Positions 1 through 10,984 of a stretch of 64,000 nt of DNA are shown piece by piece. A program made the translations under genes and the position numbers. The notes below the pieces were generated by a model that made no database searches, had not been told where the DNA came from, and saw only the letters and a program-made list of their open reading frames with translations. Source of the stretch: Epiperipatus broadwayi (lineage: Eukaryota; Onychophora; Udeonychophora; Euonychophora; Peripatidae); the NCBI GenBank assembly GCA_028023455.1, contig JAQFVV010013296.1, forward strand, positions 1-64,000. The letters are read 5' to 3'. How positions within the stretch are numbered: position 1 is the first letter of the stretch; each line of letters opens with the position of its first letter.

Positions 1-1712
1 TTTATTATGGACAAATTTATGTTTGACCATTGTTAAGGATATTTATGCAAGTTGTTGAGCTTGCATTGAAAACATTATTGTTTTTATTTTGGCCTCAATG
101 CTTTATAGTTAGCTAATGAAGTAAAATGTGGCTCCTGGATAGTTGCATTAGATCATAAAATGTAGATGCAATGCTCTCAGATCCAAGGCCTTTCACTTAT
201 GAAAGCCACAAGCTATAAACTAATCTGGGGATACTGGATGAGTTAGGCACTAGATAGGGATTTTTTTATACAAACCTTCCTGCAGCCATTGATTACTCTG
301 ATTTGCACTGAGTGGTGCTACTATATAGAGAGTTTTGCCTCTCTGTATTATTCAAGTTCATATACATTGCAGTACCATTAGCATAAACAAAACCATAATG
401 ATTTGAATTTGGCAATTATTTATATATAATTTTCTCAGGATATATTTCTTTCTTTAATTTATTGGGCCATACACAGGTAGAGCCATTTATGTGACAGTAA
501 CCTAGAAGGTTAGTCCTCCAGTATAACAGCAGATATTTTAAACTTTGTATAGTCACAAAGCAATTAGTTAATAGTAATGGTGATTGAACACAACTAAGTT
601 ATATTTCCTAAGATTAACTCTAGGGACTTACAATAAACTTCCTCATCGAGAAATAATTTATTTTATTTAAATTAATAATAAAGGAATGTGTTCACACCTT
701 TCTTAGGGTGTCATCTTTCCATGTGAAAAGAATGGCTTTGAATGAAATCTTTATTAACATTCTGGAATTTTCTCAGTTGTAAAACAATTTCTCTAGTTTT
801 ATGTCAACACAATAGTAATGAGTGTTATTATTAATGTTTGGAATGGAATATGAGGTATAAGAAAACTTGAATTTATACAATTTAATAAAAACAATTTATT
901 TACATTGTCATTAAATCACATAAAGTACACAGTCAGGGTTTAAGTAATAAAATTGTCATGCATACATGCAATAAAAAATAATTATGAATCATATAATATA
1001 AAGTAAATGAAACAAAATAATTAAATAAATATAGAACTCATTAAATCATTTTCTATTATTTTAAGTTAAATTAATGGTGTAATCATATAAACTCATGTCT
1101 GGACATATATAATATAACATATAGTTGCAGTTCTCTAATTTGTATTTTGTTTTTATTTTCTTTTGGTCTTTTCCCAAATATTTAAATTGTAAGTAAACAA
1201 TGGAGCTATACCTTTCTCATAGGCACAGGCAAGCTATAGATTATCAAGATATTATGACAATTGTTAAGTTATAATGGGAGGTGGCTACATGTTCTTGGTT
1301 ATAACTAGTCTCACCCCACAAATTATGCAGTTGCTTTACAATGTAATTAGCCATAAATAAAAAGTTTCTTTTTTTTGTTATGATTTATGCCTGAAGGTCC
1401 AGTCTTTTCCCAGAACAGCAAGTTTTATGGCTTAATGAGAGATATAATTTAAATGTTTTTATCCTGGATCTAGATATAGATAATTGAATTTCAGTGAATT
1501 TTTTTCTACACAATTGTCTCAAATTGCACAGCTCTCTCTGATATTAGTTTATAAACTATTGTATTTTTTAAATTTTATTTATAGCATTGTAGTCCCATGT
1601 TGAAACAAGTGCCTCCCATCATTAAAAAAAATTTTTTTTTAATTATCGTTATCTTGCTTTTTTAGTCCAATTAATCTCTAACAATAGATTTATATATATT
1701 TTCTTATATTAA
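1..1712. other. AT-rich non-coding DNA, no gene seen
   Basis: This stretch lies downstream of the minus-strand host gene. I found no open frame with coding character, no RNA gene and no clear repeat, only A/T runs and short microsatellite-like patches. A weak splice-donor-like motif near 625 on the minus strand has no convincing exon next to it. Confidence 0.5.
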
Positions 1713-1929
1713 CCCCTTCATATACACTTTAATGCAAAAAACTTTTTTTAATGATTCCTTTATTTTCCTGATGGTTTTGACTGTCTTGCAGCCTTCATCA
1801 GAGTGATCTTAAATTCCTCTACCTTCTTAAAGATCGCTCTGATGAAGACTGCAAGACAGTCAAAACTGTCAGGAAAATAAAGGAATTATTAAAAAAAATT
1901 TTTTTTGCATTAAAGTGTATATGAAGGGG
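1713..1929. mobile_element. 217-bp foldback/MITE, piggyBac-like ends
   Basis: The two arms (about 1713-1812 and 1830-1929) are near-perfect reverse complements separated by a short spacer. The termini are CCCCTTCATA and its complement. The left flank is TTAA (1709-1712) and the right flank TTAT (1930-1933), so the element looks like a piggyBac-type MITE with one decayed target-site base. That class call is inference; the inverted-repeat structure is seen directly. Both arms carry CTGATGA followed by a small hairpin, as in PLE terminal segments, which is an alternative origin. There is no coding capacity. Confidence 0.6.
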
Positions 1930-2402
1930 TTATTGTAAGCAAAAAATATATATGAATATATGAAGAAACACAAAGAAAGTAAAAGGAGAAAAATAACAAT
2001 AGATTTATAGATTCTTTTTTGTTATGTTCAAATATTTTCCAATTTTGGGATTATTCTGATAAAATGTAATTAAATTGTTTTGTTTTCAATTGCACAGATT
2101 AAGTTTATTTTAATTTTTTTAATTACATAGATCAAGTTCATTTTTATTAAGTTTATTTGAAGAGTTTTTATTTTTTTACTTCTTCTTTATTTAATCCAAG
2201 GGACGCAAGGTTATATATTTAAATTACTTAACAAATACTAAATGCATCCACACACACACACACATACATTCTTTTCCTTTATCTAATTATTCTATTTTTT
2301 AATAATAAAATTTTTTATTATTTTAGGAGGAGATTATCATTTATTTGATTCTCTCTTATAAAAGTGACTTTCAAATGTGTTGCCAAACAACCATATGTCA
2401 AA
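1930..2402. other. AT-rich spacer with a short (CA)n microsatellite
   Basis: A short CA microsatellite lies at about 2249-2264. Nothing else is recognisable here. Confidence 0.5.
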
Positions 2403-2474
2403 TGCGTTGACCAGGAAGGGAACCCAGGTCAGCTGCTTGGAAGGCAGCTATGCTAACCACTAGGCCACCAATGC
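2403..2474 (-). pseudogene. tRNA-Gly(UCC)-like unit (tRNA pseudogene or SINE head)
   Basis: Read on the minus strand this is a 72-nt tRNA-Gly-like sequence. The acceptor stem is GCATTGG against TCAACGC with one A-C mismatch. The pol III A box TGGCCTAGTGG is perfect. The anticodon loop CTTCCAA carries UCC and sits on a good 5-bp stem. The T arm is decayed: GGTTCCCTTCC replaces the B-box consensus GGTTCGANNCC, and the stem has a T-T mismatch. The flanks extend the acceptor stem (GTCAA before, TTGAC after). The same flank pattern recurs at 29621-29693, which points to a dispersed tRNA-derived repeat rather than a working gene. Confidence 0.65.
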
Positions 2475-3016
2475 TTGACTATCTTTCCGGCTCCGTTCCC
2501 AGCCTCTACAGTATTTTCCTATATGACAAATTATCCTGTAACATAACAATAAGTCATTTTTGTCTAAATAGAGGACTGTACATAAAATTTCATTTCTTTG
2601 CCATTAAATTTTTATGGTTTTAATATTAATTAAATGATTAAACTTATTATTTTTCATTATTGAAAATTAATATTGAAAGTGAATCATTTATTTACAATTA
2701 CTTAAAAGATCAAGCCATCAAGTATTCTGCAACAGCCCTTTATTCTTATCATTTTCAATACAGATACTCATAAACTCATCCATCATCTGATAATTGATTA
2801 TTTAAAAACATCCAGTATGTCAATAACTCTATCTTAGTAACATCATTTTGTCTTATTGTTTAAATTTTATTTAAATTAATGTAAATTATTAATCTTAAAT
2901 GCATCAAATAATAAATGATATTGGCTTAATATTATTTTGAAAAGATATATTATATTTTTATATAAAAAAAATTATTCCTTAAAAATTATTCTCACATTTC
3001 ATATGATTATATATTT

Positions 3017-3132
3017 TTATCTGTTGGAAGCTAAAGTTGGAATCTGTTCTTGATTTATATCCTTATATGGAAGACTTGCATGTAGCCTTCCAAACATTAT
3101 TGACAAATGAATTCCACATATTGACTTTATTT
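3017..3132 (-). CDS. Terminal coding exon of an unrecognised host gene
   Basis: On the minus strand an acceptor (CATTTTAG, AG at 3134-3133) opens a 116-nt exon ending in a TAA stop at 3019-3017. Its first two bases complete the codon left open by the exon at 6279-6438, giving GAA, after which 37 codons run to the stop. The peptide reads IKSICGIHLSIMFGRLHASL followed by a short polar tail. It looks like genuine protein: mixed hydrophobic and charged residues, with no low complexity. I do not recognise the family. The phase match between two independently found exons is the main evidence. The preceding intron is about 3.1 kb and contains the hammerhead repeats. Confidence 0.6.
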
Positions 3133-3291
3133 CTAAAATGTAATCATGTTCAACACTCACTAGCACTGTGTCAGTTTTAATTGTTTCACTGACCATAAAA
3201 TTTAAACAGTAAATTTAATATTAAATAATTTATCAGATCATAAATTTGATTTCATTTGATAGATATTTTTGTTTAGAAATGAAAATGTAGG

Positions 3292-3750
3292 AAATTTGAA
3301 CTCAGACTTTCAAGCAACCTTCAACTATCCATACTATCTCATATAACTGATAAACATGACCACACATATGTAGAAAAGTTAAATAATTACCAATATATTT
3401 CATGCTAAACCAGCACTCTTCAGTTGGTCCAGATTATCATCTCCCACACACATATATAATCAGTTCTCAGTTTATATTAAGATAGCAAGTCTTCACACTT
3501 TAATGGACAGGCTTCAATCTATCCACACTCCAACTCTTCAGCCATCCATATCATTGAAAATCTGATGATGGAAAGCCCAAATCCCAATCTGATGTCAATA
3601 TTATTGCCATACCCATGTTGACCTCAAGACACTCTGACCCCTCATGTATAGGACTGTATCCATTTAAATACATAGAAGAGAGATGGGCAGGATACAAGCT
3701 TCATATGTAAATATTTGAAAACCAGACACTCTTCACAAACCTGGAGTTTA
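3292..3750 (-). repeat. Retrozyme-like repeat, copy A (inverted)
   Basis: This is the reverse complement of the units at 3757-4226 and 4227-4690, with high visible similarity over about 460 bp. It covers nearly one full unit and carries an intact hammerhead core at 3389-3428. The copy is in the same orientation as the host gene whose intron it occupies. A short unrelated junction separates it from copy B. Confidence 0.8.
3389..3428 (-). ncRNA. Hammerhead ribozyme (copy A), core intact
   Basis: Minus-strand order is stem I (ACCAA), the conserved CTGAAGA (consensus CUGANGA), stem II GTGCT/AGCAT around loop GGTTT, then GAAA, a very short stem III segment and stem I 3' strand TTGGT. The predicted cleavage follows ATA just before TTGG. 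The core layout is that of a type I hammerhead. Between GAAA and the cleavage site there is only an ATAT palindrome. A single molecule can barely form stem III, but two molecules could pair through it, as known for double hammerheads. The ribozyme is sense to the host-gene intron. Activity is inferred. Confidence 0.6.
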
Positions 3751-3756
3751 ATTGTA

Positions 3757-4226
3757 ATTCTATGTATTTAAATGGATGTGGTCCTATACATGAGAGGTCA
3801 GAGTGACTTGAGATCAACATGGGTATGACATTAATATTGGCATCAGATTGGGATTTGGACTTTCCATTATCAGATTTTCAATGATATGGATGGCTGAAGA
3901 GTTGGAGTGTGGAGTAGATTGAAGCCTGTCCATTAAAGTATGAAGATTTGCTATCTTAATATAAACTGAGCACTAATTATATATGTCTGTGGGAGATGAT
4001 AATCTGGACCAACTGATGATTGCTGGTTTAGCATAAAATATATATATTGGTGATTATTTATTTTTTCTACATAAGTGTGGTCATGTATATCAATTGTATG
4101 AGATAGTATGGATAGTTGAAGGGTGCTTAAAAGTCTGAGTTCAAATCCCCTATATTTACAATTAAGCTCCATGTTTGTGAAGAGTGCCTGGCTTTCAAAT
4201 ATTTACATATGAAGTTTGTATCCTGC
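3757..4226 (+). repeat. Retrozyme-like repeat, copy B (tandem unit 1)
   Basis: This is the first of two directly repeated units. The spacing between equivalent ribozyme bases in B and C is 478 bp (4013 and 4491). The unit also contains GAGTTCAAATCC, which resembles a pol III B box, though no matching A box was found at the right distance. There is no ORF of note. The 73-codon open frame on the opposite strand is a chance frame. Confidence 0.8.
4008..4051 (+). ncRNA. Hammerhead ribozyme (copy B), decayed
   Basis: It has the same layout as the copies at 3389 and 4486, but two changes should abolish activity. The essential G of the GAAA box is A, and the closing pair of stem II is T-T. Stem I (ACCAA/TTGGT) and CTGATGA are kept. 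Confidence 0.55.
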
Positions 4227-4690
4227 CCATCCCTCTTCTATGTATTTAAATGGATACTGTCCTATACATGAGGGGTTAGAGTGACTTGAGGTCAACATGG
4301 GTATGGCAATGATATTGGCATCAGATTGGGATTTGGGCTTTCCATCATCAGATTTTCAATTACATGTATGGCTGAAGAATTGGAGGGTGGAGTAGATTGA
4401 AGCCTGTCCATTAAAGTGTGAAGATTTGCTATCTTAATATAAACTGAGCACTGATTATATATATGTGTGGGAGATGATAATCTGGACCAACTGATGAGTG
4501 CTGGTTTAGCATGAAATAAGTATATTGGTGATTATTTATCTTGTCTACATATGTGTGGTCATGTTATCAATTGTATGAGATAGTGTGGATAGTTGGAGGG
4601 TGCTTGAAAGTCTGACTTCAAATCCCCTATATTTACAATTAAGCTCCAGATTTGTGAAGAGTGCCTGGTTTTCAAATGTTTAGAAATGAA
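4227..4690 (+). repeat. Retrozyme-like repeat, copy C (tandem unit 2)
   Basis: This is the second direct unit, continuous with copy B. It ends near ATGTTTAGAAATG, where similarity to the other copies stops. It contains the best hammerhead core of the three (4486-4529). Confidence 0.8.
4486..4529 (+). ncRNA. Hammerhead ribozyme (copy C), core intact
   Basis: Elements in order are stem I 5' strand ACCAA (4486-4490), CTGATGA (4491-4497), stem II GTGCT (4498-4502), loop GGTTT, stem II AGCAT (4508-4512), GAAA (4513-4516), a short stem III region and cleavage after A4524 (triplet ATA). The 3' strand of stem I is TTGGT (4525-4529). All invariant hammerhead residues are present. Stem III is only 2-3 A-T pairs, typical of type I hammerheads in PLEs and retrozymes, which are thought to work best as dimers. 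Cleavage itself is inferred from the fold. Confidence 0.62.
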
Positions 4691-6278
4691 GTAAATTCTA
4701 AAAAAAGTCACATCTGATTTCTTTAGATATTAAATTATATTGAGATAAAAATAAAAGCACTATTTTTCATCATTTAATTATCAGGGAGGATTAGATTTTT
4801 TCCAGAAGCAAATAAAATCATTTTTATTTGACTATTTGATTTTAAATGTGAATGAATAAATATCAATATTTGATAAACCTATCAATTTATGCTAAGATAG
4901 TAACTGATTTATGTGTTATCAAATAGCTTGTAATTACTTTCCTTGCAATAATGTTCTACTATTTTTAACAAAATTAGAAACTGCCAAGGGACAATAAAAA
5001 ACAATTAAAATGGGATTTAAAAGTGATTCACGTTGCCAAATTTTCAGACATTCTGACATTTATAGAACTTTTTTTGGAATTAAATTATACTTTAATAAAA
5101 TATGTATAAAATTACTATACTTAAAAAAAAGTTAGCAATTTCTTTCAATAGGTGGTGAATTGATACTCATACAAATTGCTTTGGGAAGAAAATTAGAATG
5201 ATTAATCAAAGCATAAAACTAATCACTTATCTTGCTTTAAAAAATATTAGAAGTTCTAAAAGTTCTTTCTGAACTATTAATTAATTTCTTATAGCTTATA
5301 AGTTTATTATCCAGTCTAATTTATTCAATCATATCTTAAATTTTATCTAAAATAACCTTTTTAGTATTTTTTATTCTTTTTATAATAATGCAATGAAATA
5401 AATCAATACATTGTTAACCCACAACAATTACAAACAATGTAATATATCACTATTAATTTTTATATGACTTAATTTTACATTATTTAAAAAAATTTTAAAA
5501 ATGTCAACATCAATACCTTTTTAAATATGACTCTTTTGCAAAAAAAAACTAATTAGTGTGAATTTAGTTTGCATAGCATAAATTTTATGCCCCCTTTTTC
5601 TGATTTAATGGTATCTCTAAATGGTTGTAAATTTTTTTATATATTCTTTTCAAATTAGCACTTTTTTTTTTCTAAATGGTAACAAAAATAAAAAGTAAAT
5701 TCATTTTGTTATAAAAACTGATTATAAAAAAGTAATCAACTAAATCCAGTTAAACAAAATTAATTAATTTATTTATTTTTCTAATTTTATGGCTAAATTT
5801 AAATTTTTTATATACATAAACACTTTAACACATATTGTAAATAATGCTTATAATAAAAACTCAAAATTGAAATGCTATTTATATAAAATAAATATTCTTC
5901 TTAGGATTGTATGAGTACAGCTAGTAGTCTGTACATTTATAAACTGTGTTATAGCCATTGTGGATTAATAATTACATTTAATTCATCACTGTTAAAGAGA
6001 TGGTAAATGAATTCAAAATATTAATTTATACCAGAAAAAAAAGAATTGGCAGATCCTATATGTTTCCAAAGATAACTCTGACAATTAATTTACACTAATC
6101 ATTTATAGATTTTTAAAACAATGTTTTTCATAAAAAAAAACTGTTATTCCTTATTTACTGACTACATTGTGCATTTATTGAATCTGAAATCAAAAGAAAA
6201 TAATAATAAAGCAAATGTGTGATACATTAAAATATTAAAATACCAAAAGTTATTCTAAATATAATTTTTTTTTTTTAC
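4691..6278. other. Rest of the host-gene intron, no feature recognised
   Basis: Very AT-rich sequence with long A and T runs. I see no coding exon, RNA or repeat in it. It is interpreted as intron because it lies between two phase-compatible exons. Confidence 0.5.
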
Positions 6279-6438
6279 CTTGGTCAAAAAATTCTTGTAA
6301 TTCTAAGGTTGCTTCTTTAAAAGAATTTGCCACACAATAAAGAAAATGTACTCGGCATTGTTGCTTATTAATGCACTCACAAACTTTCTGTATAATATTA
6401 AATATCCATTTCATATTCAAAGATATTTTATTACATAT
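6279..6438 (-). CDS. Penultimate coding exon of an unrecognised host gene
   Basis: On the minus strand a T-rich tract and acceptor TTTATTTAG precede a 160-nt exon that ends GACCAAG before the donor GTAAAA. One frame is open throughout: 53 codons plus one base. The peptide includes MKWIFNIIQKVCECINKQQC and then FLYCVANSFKEATLELQEFF, which is amphipathic and helix-like. The extra G pairs in phase with the exon at 3017-3132. I cannot name the protein. It could be part of a helical-repeat protein, but that is a guess. No further upstream exon was found in the window, so the gene probably begins beyond the repeats or off the window. Confidence 0.62.
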
Positions 6439-7540
6439 CTAAATAAAAATAAATAAATGTATGAATATAAAAATAATTATATAAATATGAAATACAGATA
6501 AGATACTAATAATGCTTATAGGTTTTTGTATAATTAACATAAATTAAAAATATTTAAAATAAACAATTTGATATAGTTTTCAAATTACACTATATTTTTC
6601 TACAAGGAGGTAGATGAAATATCGGAAACATGCATACTGCATTGGAGTATATATGGGTTCATGTAAATAAGTAAAAAAGTTTTTTAAATAAAGAAAATAA
6701 GTAATTATATTGGATTTTTTTTTTATATACGAAAAATATAATCACAATAAATTGATGTGACCTCTTTTGCCAAAAAGATCTCGGACTTAACTGTTCCAAA
6801 ATTAGACTTTAAATAAGATTATTATTTAAAATATCATCAACTTTCTCGTCAAAATAAGTACCAATCTATATTTAAATATTCATGAGAAAATAAATCCCAG
6901 CCTCATATGCATTAAATGTTATATCATATTTTTGTTTATAAATAGCACATAGTTACTTATATGGATAAGAGAATTGCTGAACTTTCTCTTCAACTAAATA
7001 TAGCTGAATATTTATTAAAGACTAATACAAAATGGATTTATGAGTTGGCTATCAGAAAAAAAACTAATTGAATTCTAGCTAACAAAAACCTTTTTCAAAG
7101 TTCTATTTTATATGTGAGTCTAAGTCAGGATTATTAATAACATCTTTCAAATACTCAGATGAAGTATAAGTTACAAACCATCATTGAGGAAATTTAAAAT
7201 AAAATAATATTTATAAATATAAATGTTAATACTTTTTTAAAATTATAAATAATTTTTTTTAATTAACCTATTCATTCAGTATATTAAATGTTTATTAATT
7301 TTCAAAAATCAATATAACTTAATATTTGTTTTATTTTATCAATTCTTATTTAACACATTTATATGAAAACTTCTTTAAAATAATTGCATTTAAAATTGTT
7401 TTTCATTTAATACTAAGCATTTGAATTTTCTATACAACTATGGTTTTAACTAGAATAAAAAGTTTCAAAATTTATATGGCAGTTTTTTTCTTCTAATAAT
7501 GACTAGAACTATAATAATATTAAAAAGAATATATATATAT
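6439..7540. other. Probable intron or intergenic DNA, no feature recognised
   Basis: AT-rich. Two short open stretches (plus 6945-7070, minus 7095-7185) look slightly protein-like but lack splice sites and were not annotated. It ends in a short (AT)n run at about 7530-7540. Confidence 0.45.
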
Positions 7541-10460
7541 TGTACCGGTCAAAATAGTATGCTCACTTAACAAGATTCAAATCCTAAGCAAAAGTACCTC
7601 GAATCTGATCATGCTCGAGATAGACAGGTCTGGAGCAATCCTGAATTCTAACCTATTTGCCTATTCTTCGAATCTCTGACCCAATGAACAACAATACTGA
7701 GGATACAGTAAAATTATTTTAATTCCGTGCCCAGAAACAGAGTGGTAGAGCATAAGATCAGACTGATGATGATGATCGAGATTGGAGTAGCCCAGGAATT
7801 ACATTTATTATAGTTATTTATTAATGCTAGGCTCTTAGCTAAAGAAAATAATTCTAAATATTAACTAGAAAATAATAATTCAAAAACAAACCAGGATTTA
7901 CATGAAATTATATATATTTAATAAATGTAGAAAACGCATATATATGTTACAAAATTGCTTCACGCTTGGAGTGATCTTATACATTTTGAAAACTTGGGAT
8001 TTGTTTTATAAAATTCCCTTTACATCAATTATTTCATGAATATAATTTTATAGAATGTGTTATAAGTTGTGTGGGGTTAATATGCCAATTTACAAATGTT
8101 TACAAATAAAATGCTGTGGATGTACAAAACAATCTACAAGATTGGAACAGATTCAGATTACAGAAAGATACATGATAATTTAACATTAATCATTTTGACA
8201 AATAAATATAAATTTACGGTCTCAATCATTTATTTACAATCTTAAAATCATTACATATGTTTGATAGGCATTGTTTGGACATAGCATCATTAGAATAAGT
8301 ATACATAAGAAACAAACAATGCGCAATATTTACGAGAATAAATTATACAAATTGATTTACATCTCTGGGAATCGATAATGCTTTTTTAAATGAAAGCAGT
8401 TTTAAGATCAACATGCTGAACTATTTTACGAAATGAATCATTATCTTTAACACCTCATTGCGACTTACTAAGGTTAGGCAGACGGTGATCAAATTAAAGA
8501 GCAGAGTAACGGTACTAGCATACAATAAAGAAATAAGGCCTCATGGCGATTGTGGATATTTTATCATTTTAAAAGAATATTTGCAATAAACTTAGATTGG
8601 ATATGTCCGCGCATTCTGGTGGAGCGATATTGAAGGAGAGGCTGGGTTTGAGAGCCCAGATCTGGATGTACTGTCATTCACAGCACATAAACCTCATAAA
8701 CTTTATGTTCCACAGGAGTAGTGTCCCTGATTACGAACAATTTTGAAAAGTAGGATGGGAACTTCAGGCTTCCATCATCCCCAAAGAAAAAGAAATGGAA
8801 AAGATAAAATATCAGGATAACAGAAAATGTGTGCCAGCAATGTTATAGGACATGAATATAATTTTTATAATATAATTTTCATATAAGATTATTTTAAAGC
8901 TTGGAAATGGTCTAACCCCTTGCACAATAATCTGTTTTCAATCCTGAGTCATTTAACTAATCATAATGAATAATAACACTTCTATTTATAATATTATTAA
9001 ACTAACAAAATTTATATTTAAAATTCGATTCCCATATACATATTAACTGGTAGAATTCACCCTTCAGGCACCAGCAAAAAAGGAATGGATTAATCATGTG
9101 AAGGTTCACAATCTTTTTAAAATAGAAATTTAAAGACAAATTCAAAGCAGTAAATTTAGCAAAATTCATCCACAGTAAAAGTTTTTAATTGATTTTAAGA
9201 ATAAAGAATTTAAAATGAAACCAAACTCGCGAGCAATTTCTATTTAATATAAACAAAACTTTATTGATAGGTTTTAAATAATCCCAGCCCTTTTCCAAGT
9301 TAAACAATTATTTTTCCCTTTTTCCAAATTCACGAATTTGGCAATTTTGGCATATTAAAGAAAATAAATTATATCTATACATTAAAGAAAATACATAAAA
9401 TCTTAATGGAATCGCACACATTTATATATATAAGTTAATTAAGTATGAAAGGTAAGTTAAAATACATGATATTAATAAAAGATTACTGAGAGAGAGTTTA
9501 AAAGCAAAATTAGCAGAAGCTTATAAAATAATATATAAATTAAGATATGAAGGTTGAACTATAGATTACAAATTACAAAAGTATTGACTTATGAAGGCAG
9601 TTCTATGTTAAAGGTTACCTAAAGAAAAACAGCATAGCGGTATCATTAGCAATCAGCAGTTGGAAGTAATCATGTTGTATGGTCAGCTGGATGGAACATG
9701 GCAGTTGCAGGCAGACAGTTCTATGAGAGAAGAGAAAGGTGCTAGATTCCTCTACTCATGCTTCATCATGCAGGACTCGTACTGGCTTCTTAAAGTTAAG
9801 GTCTTGAAACGCTTAGAAACTAAACTGACTGACAAAAATCTCAACTCACTGAAAGATAACTCAAAACTGACTTCCTTTGTTCTGTGGCTCCTTTTATAAC
9901 ATTTTAATACTGCCCAGAATGCAATTTCATATACCAACCCTATCTCTGTAATCCCTTTAAAAACAACATTTAATTAGCAAAATATTTTCAACAGATAAGG
10001 CTCAAAATACCATTTTAGCTGTTTTGAAAGATTTGAAAACAACTGATAAATGATTTGTTTTCAATCTTAATTGTGATTGACAATTTTAATTAAAGGCAAT
10101 AAGCTGAATTTAAACAAAGATTATTTCAGTATTTCGAACTTCCTCATTTTTCTTTGTTGTCACATTAAATACACACACATATAAAAATAATCACAAATAT
10201 ATAAGCAAATGTATTTTCCAGCAATAAACATAGCAATAAAATTATTGCTTTAATCATAATATATACATACGCATCACTCAAACTACTGTTTCATTTTTAC
10301 TAAACAAAATTAAGTTTACCAATCTTTCTAATGATTTGGCATACAGTGTGTAAGTGAATAGTATATATTTATAGCAAGGTCTGAATTGCAGACCCTGAAG
10401 GAGATTAGTGTAGATGGTGAAGCATGAAGCTCGATGATGAATAGACATTGATTGCTTCAA
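7541..10460 (-). mobile_element. Possible solo LTR of about 2.9 kb
   Basis: This is a weak call. The block is less AT-rich than its surroundings, begins TGTACCGG and ends TTGCTTCA. It is bordered on both sides by (AT)n, giving ATAT next to TG...CA ends as at the two certain LTR elements in this window. A minus-strand TATA box and initiator-like sequence (about 9870-9898) suggest that the LTR reads on the minus strand. There is no second copy to confirm the borders. The 79-codon open frame at 9660-9899 on the plus strand is not considered a gene. Confidence 0.25.
9868..9898 (-). promoter_or_regulatory. Core promoter-like TATA and initiator
   Basis: On the minus strand TATAAAAGG (9898-9890) is followed about 20-30 nt later by TCAGTTTT, which matches the arthropod-type initiator. 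Position inside a suspected LTR fits a Pol II promoter. No transcript evidence is available. Confidence 0.3.
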
Positions 10461-10474
10461 TATATATATATATA

Positions 10475-10611
10475 AATGCAAAACCATAAAACAATACAAT
10501 ACTAGATTAAATTTTAAAATTTTTACCAAAATCCAACCATGGTTTCATCTACTACAAATAGACCTTCTCAAGTGAAAATCAATCTAAAGGATAACATATA
10601 TAAGATAGAAA

Positions 10612-10671
<60 letters not shown>

Positions 10672-10984
10672 CAAACAAACCTTCCCATAATTCACTACAA
10701 ATTCCACCTTCCCTTAATATCAAAAGAAGTCTTCATGAGATTGATAGCCTCAGAATCAAGGAGTTTTATCATCAAAGTCTCCTTTATTCTTTTTAACTCA
10801 TTCTTTTCATTAAAAATAACCGAAGCATTGTTAAACAATATCCTATGACCTGTATTCAATTCATGAATATATAAAGCTGAGTTAAGATACCTATGTTTAA
10901 CCCTACTTATATGAACCTTAACCCTTTCATTAAGGCTAAATTTACTCTGACCTACATAAAATTTACCACAACTACATGGAATTT
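10475..10984 (-). repeat. Inverted duplicate of PLE 1 3' end
   Basis: This is the reverse complement of 12167-12667. Matching landmarks include AACCATGGTTTCATC at 10537 and its complement near 12590. The plus-strand frame at 10539-10796 is antisense noise over the duplicated tail and the TA microsatellite. Confidence 0.8.

Noticed and set aside
4130-4150. B-box-like GAGTTCAAATCC in the hammerhead repeat as evidence of a Pol III SINE
   Set aside because: No A box at the proper distance, and the motif is altered in the other copies.
6945-7185. Two facing short coding-like stretches (plus 6945-7070, minus 7095-7185)
   Set aside because: There are no splice sites, starts or recognisable motifs, and lengths of about 40 and 25 codons are within chance.
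8480-8545. Minus-strand donor-like CCTTAGTAAGT with a hydrophobic frame
   Set aside because: No acceptor of quality, and a stop directly upstream. It probably lies in repeat sequence.
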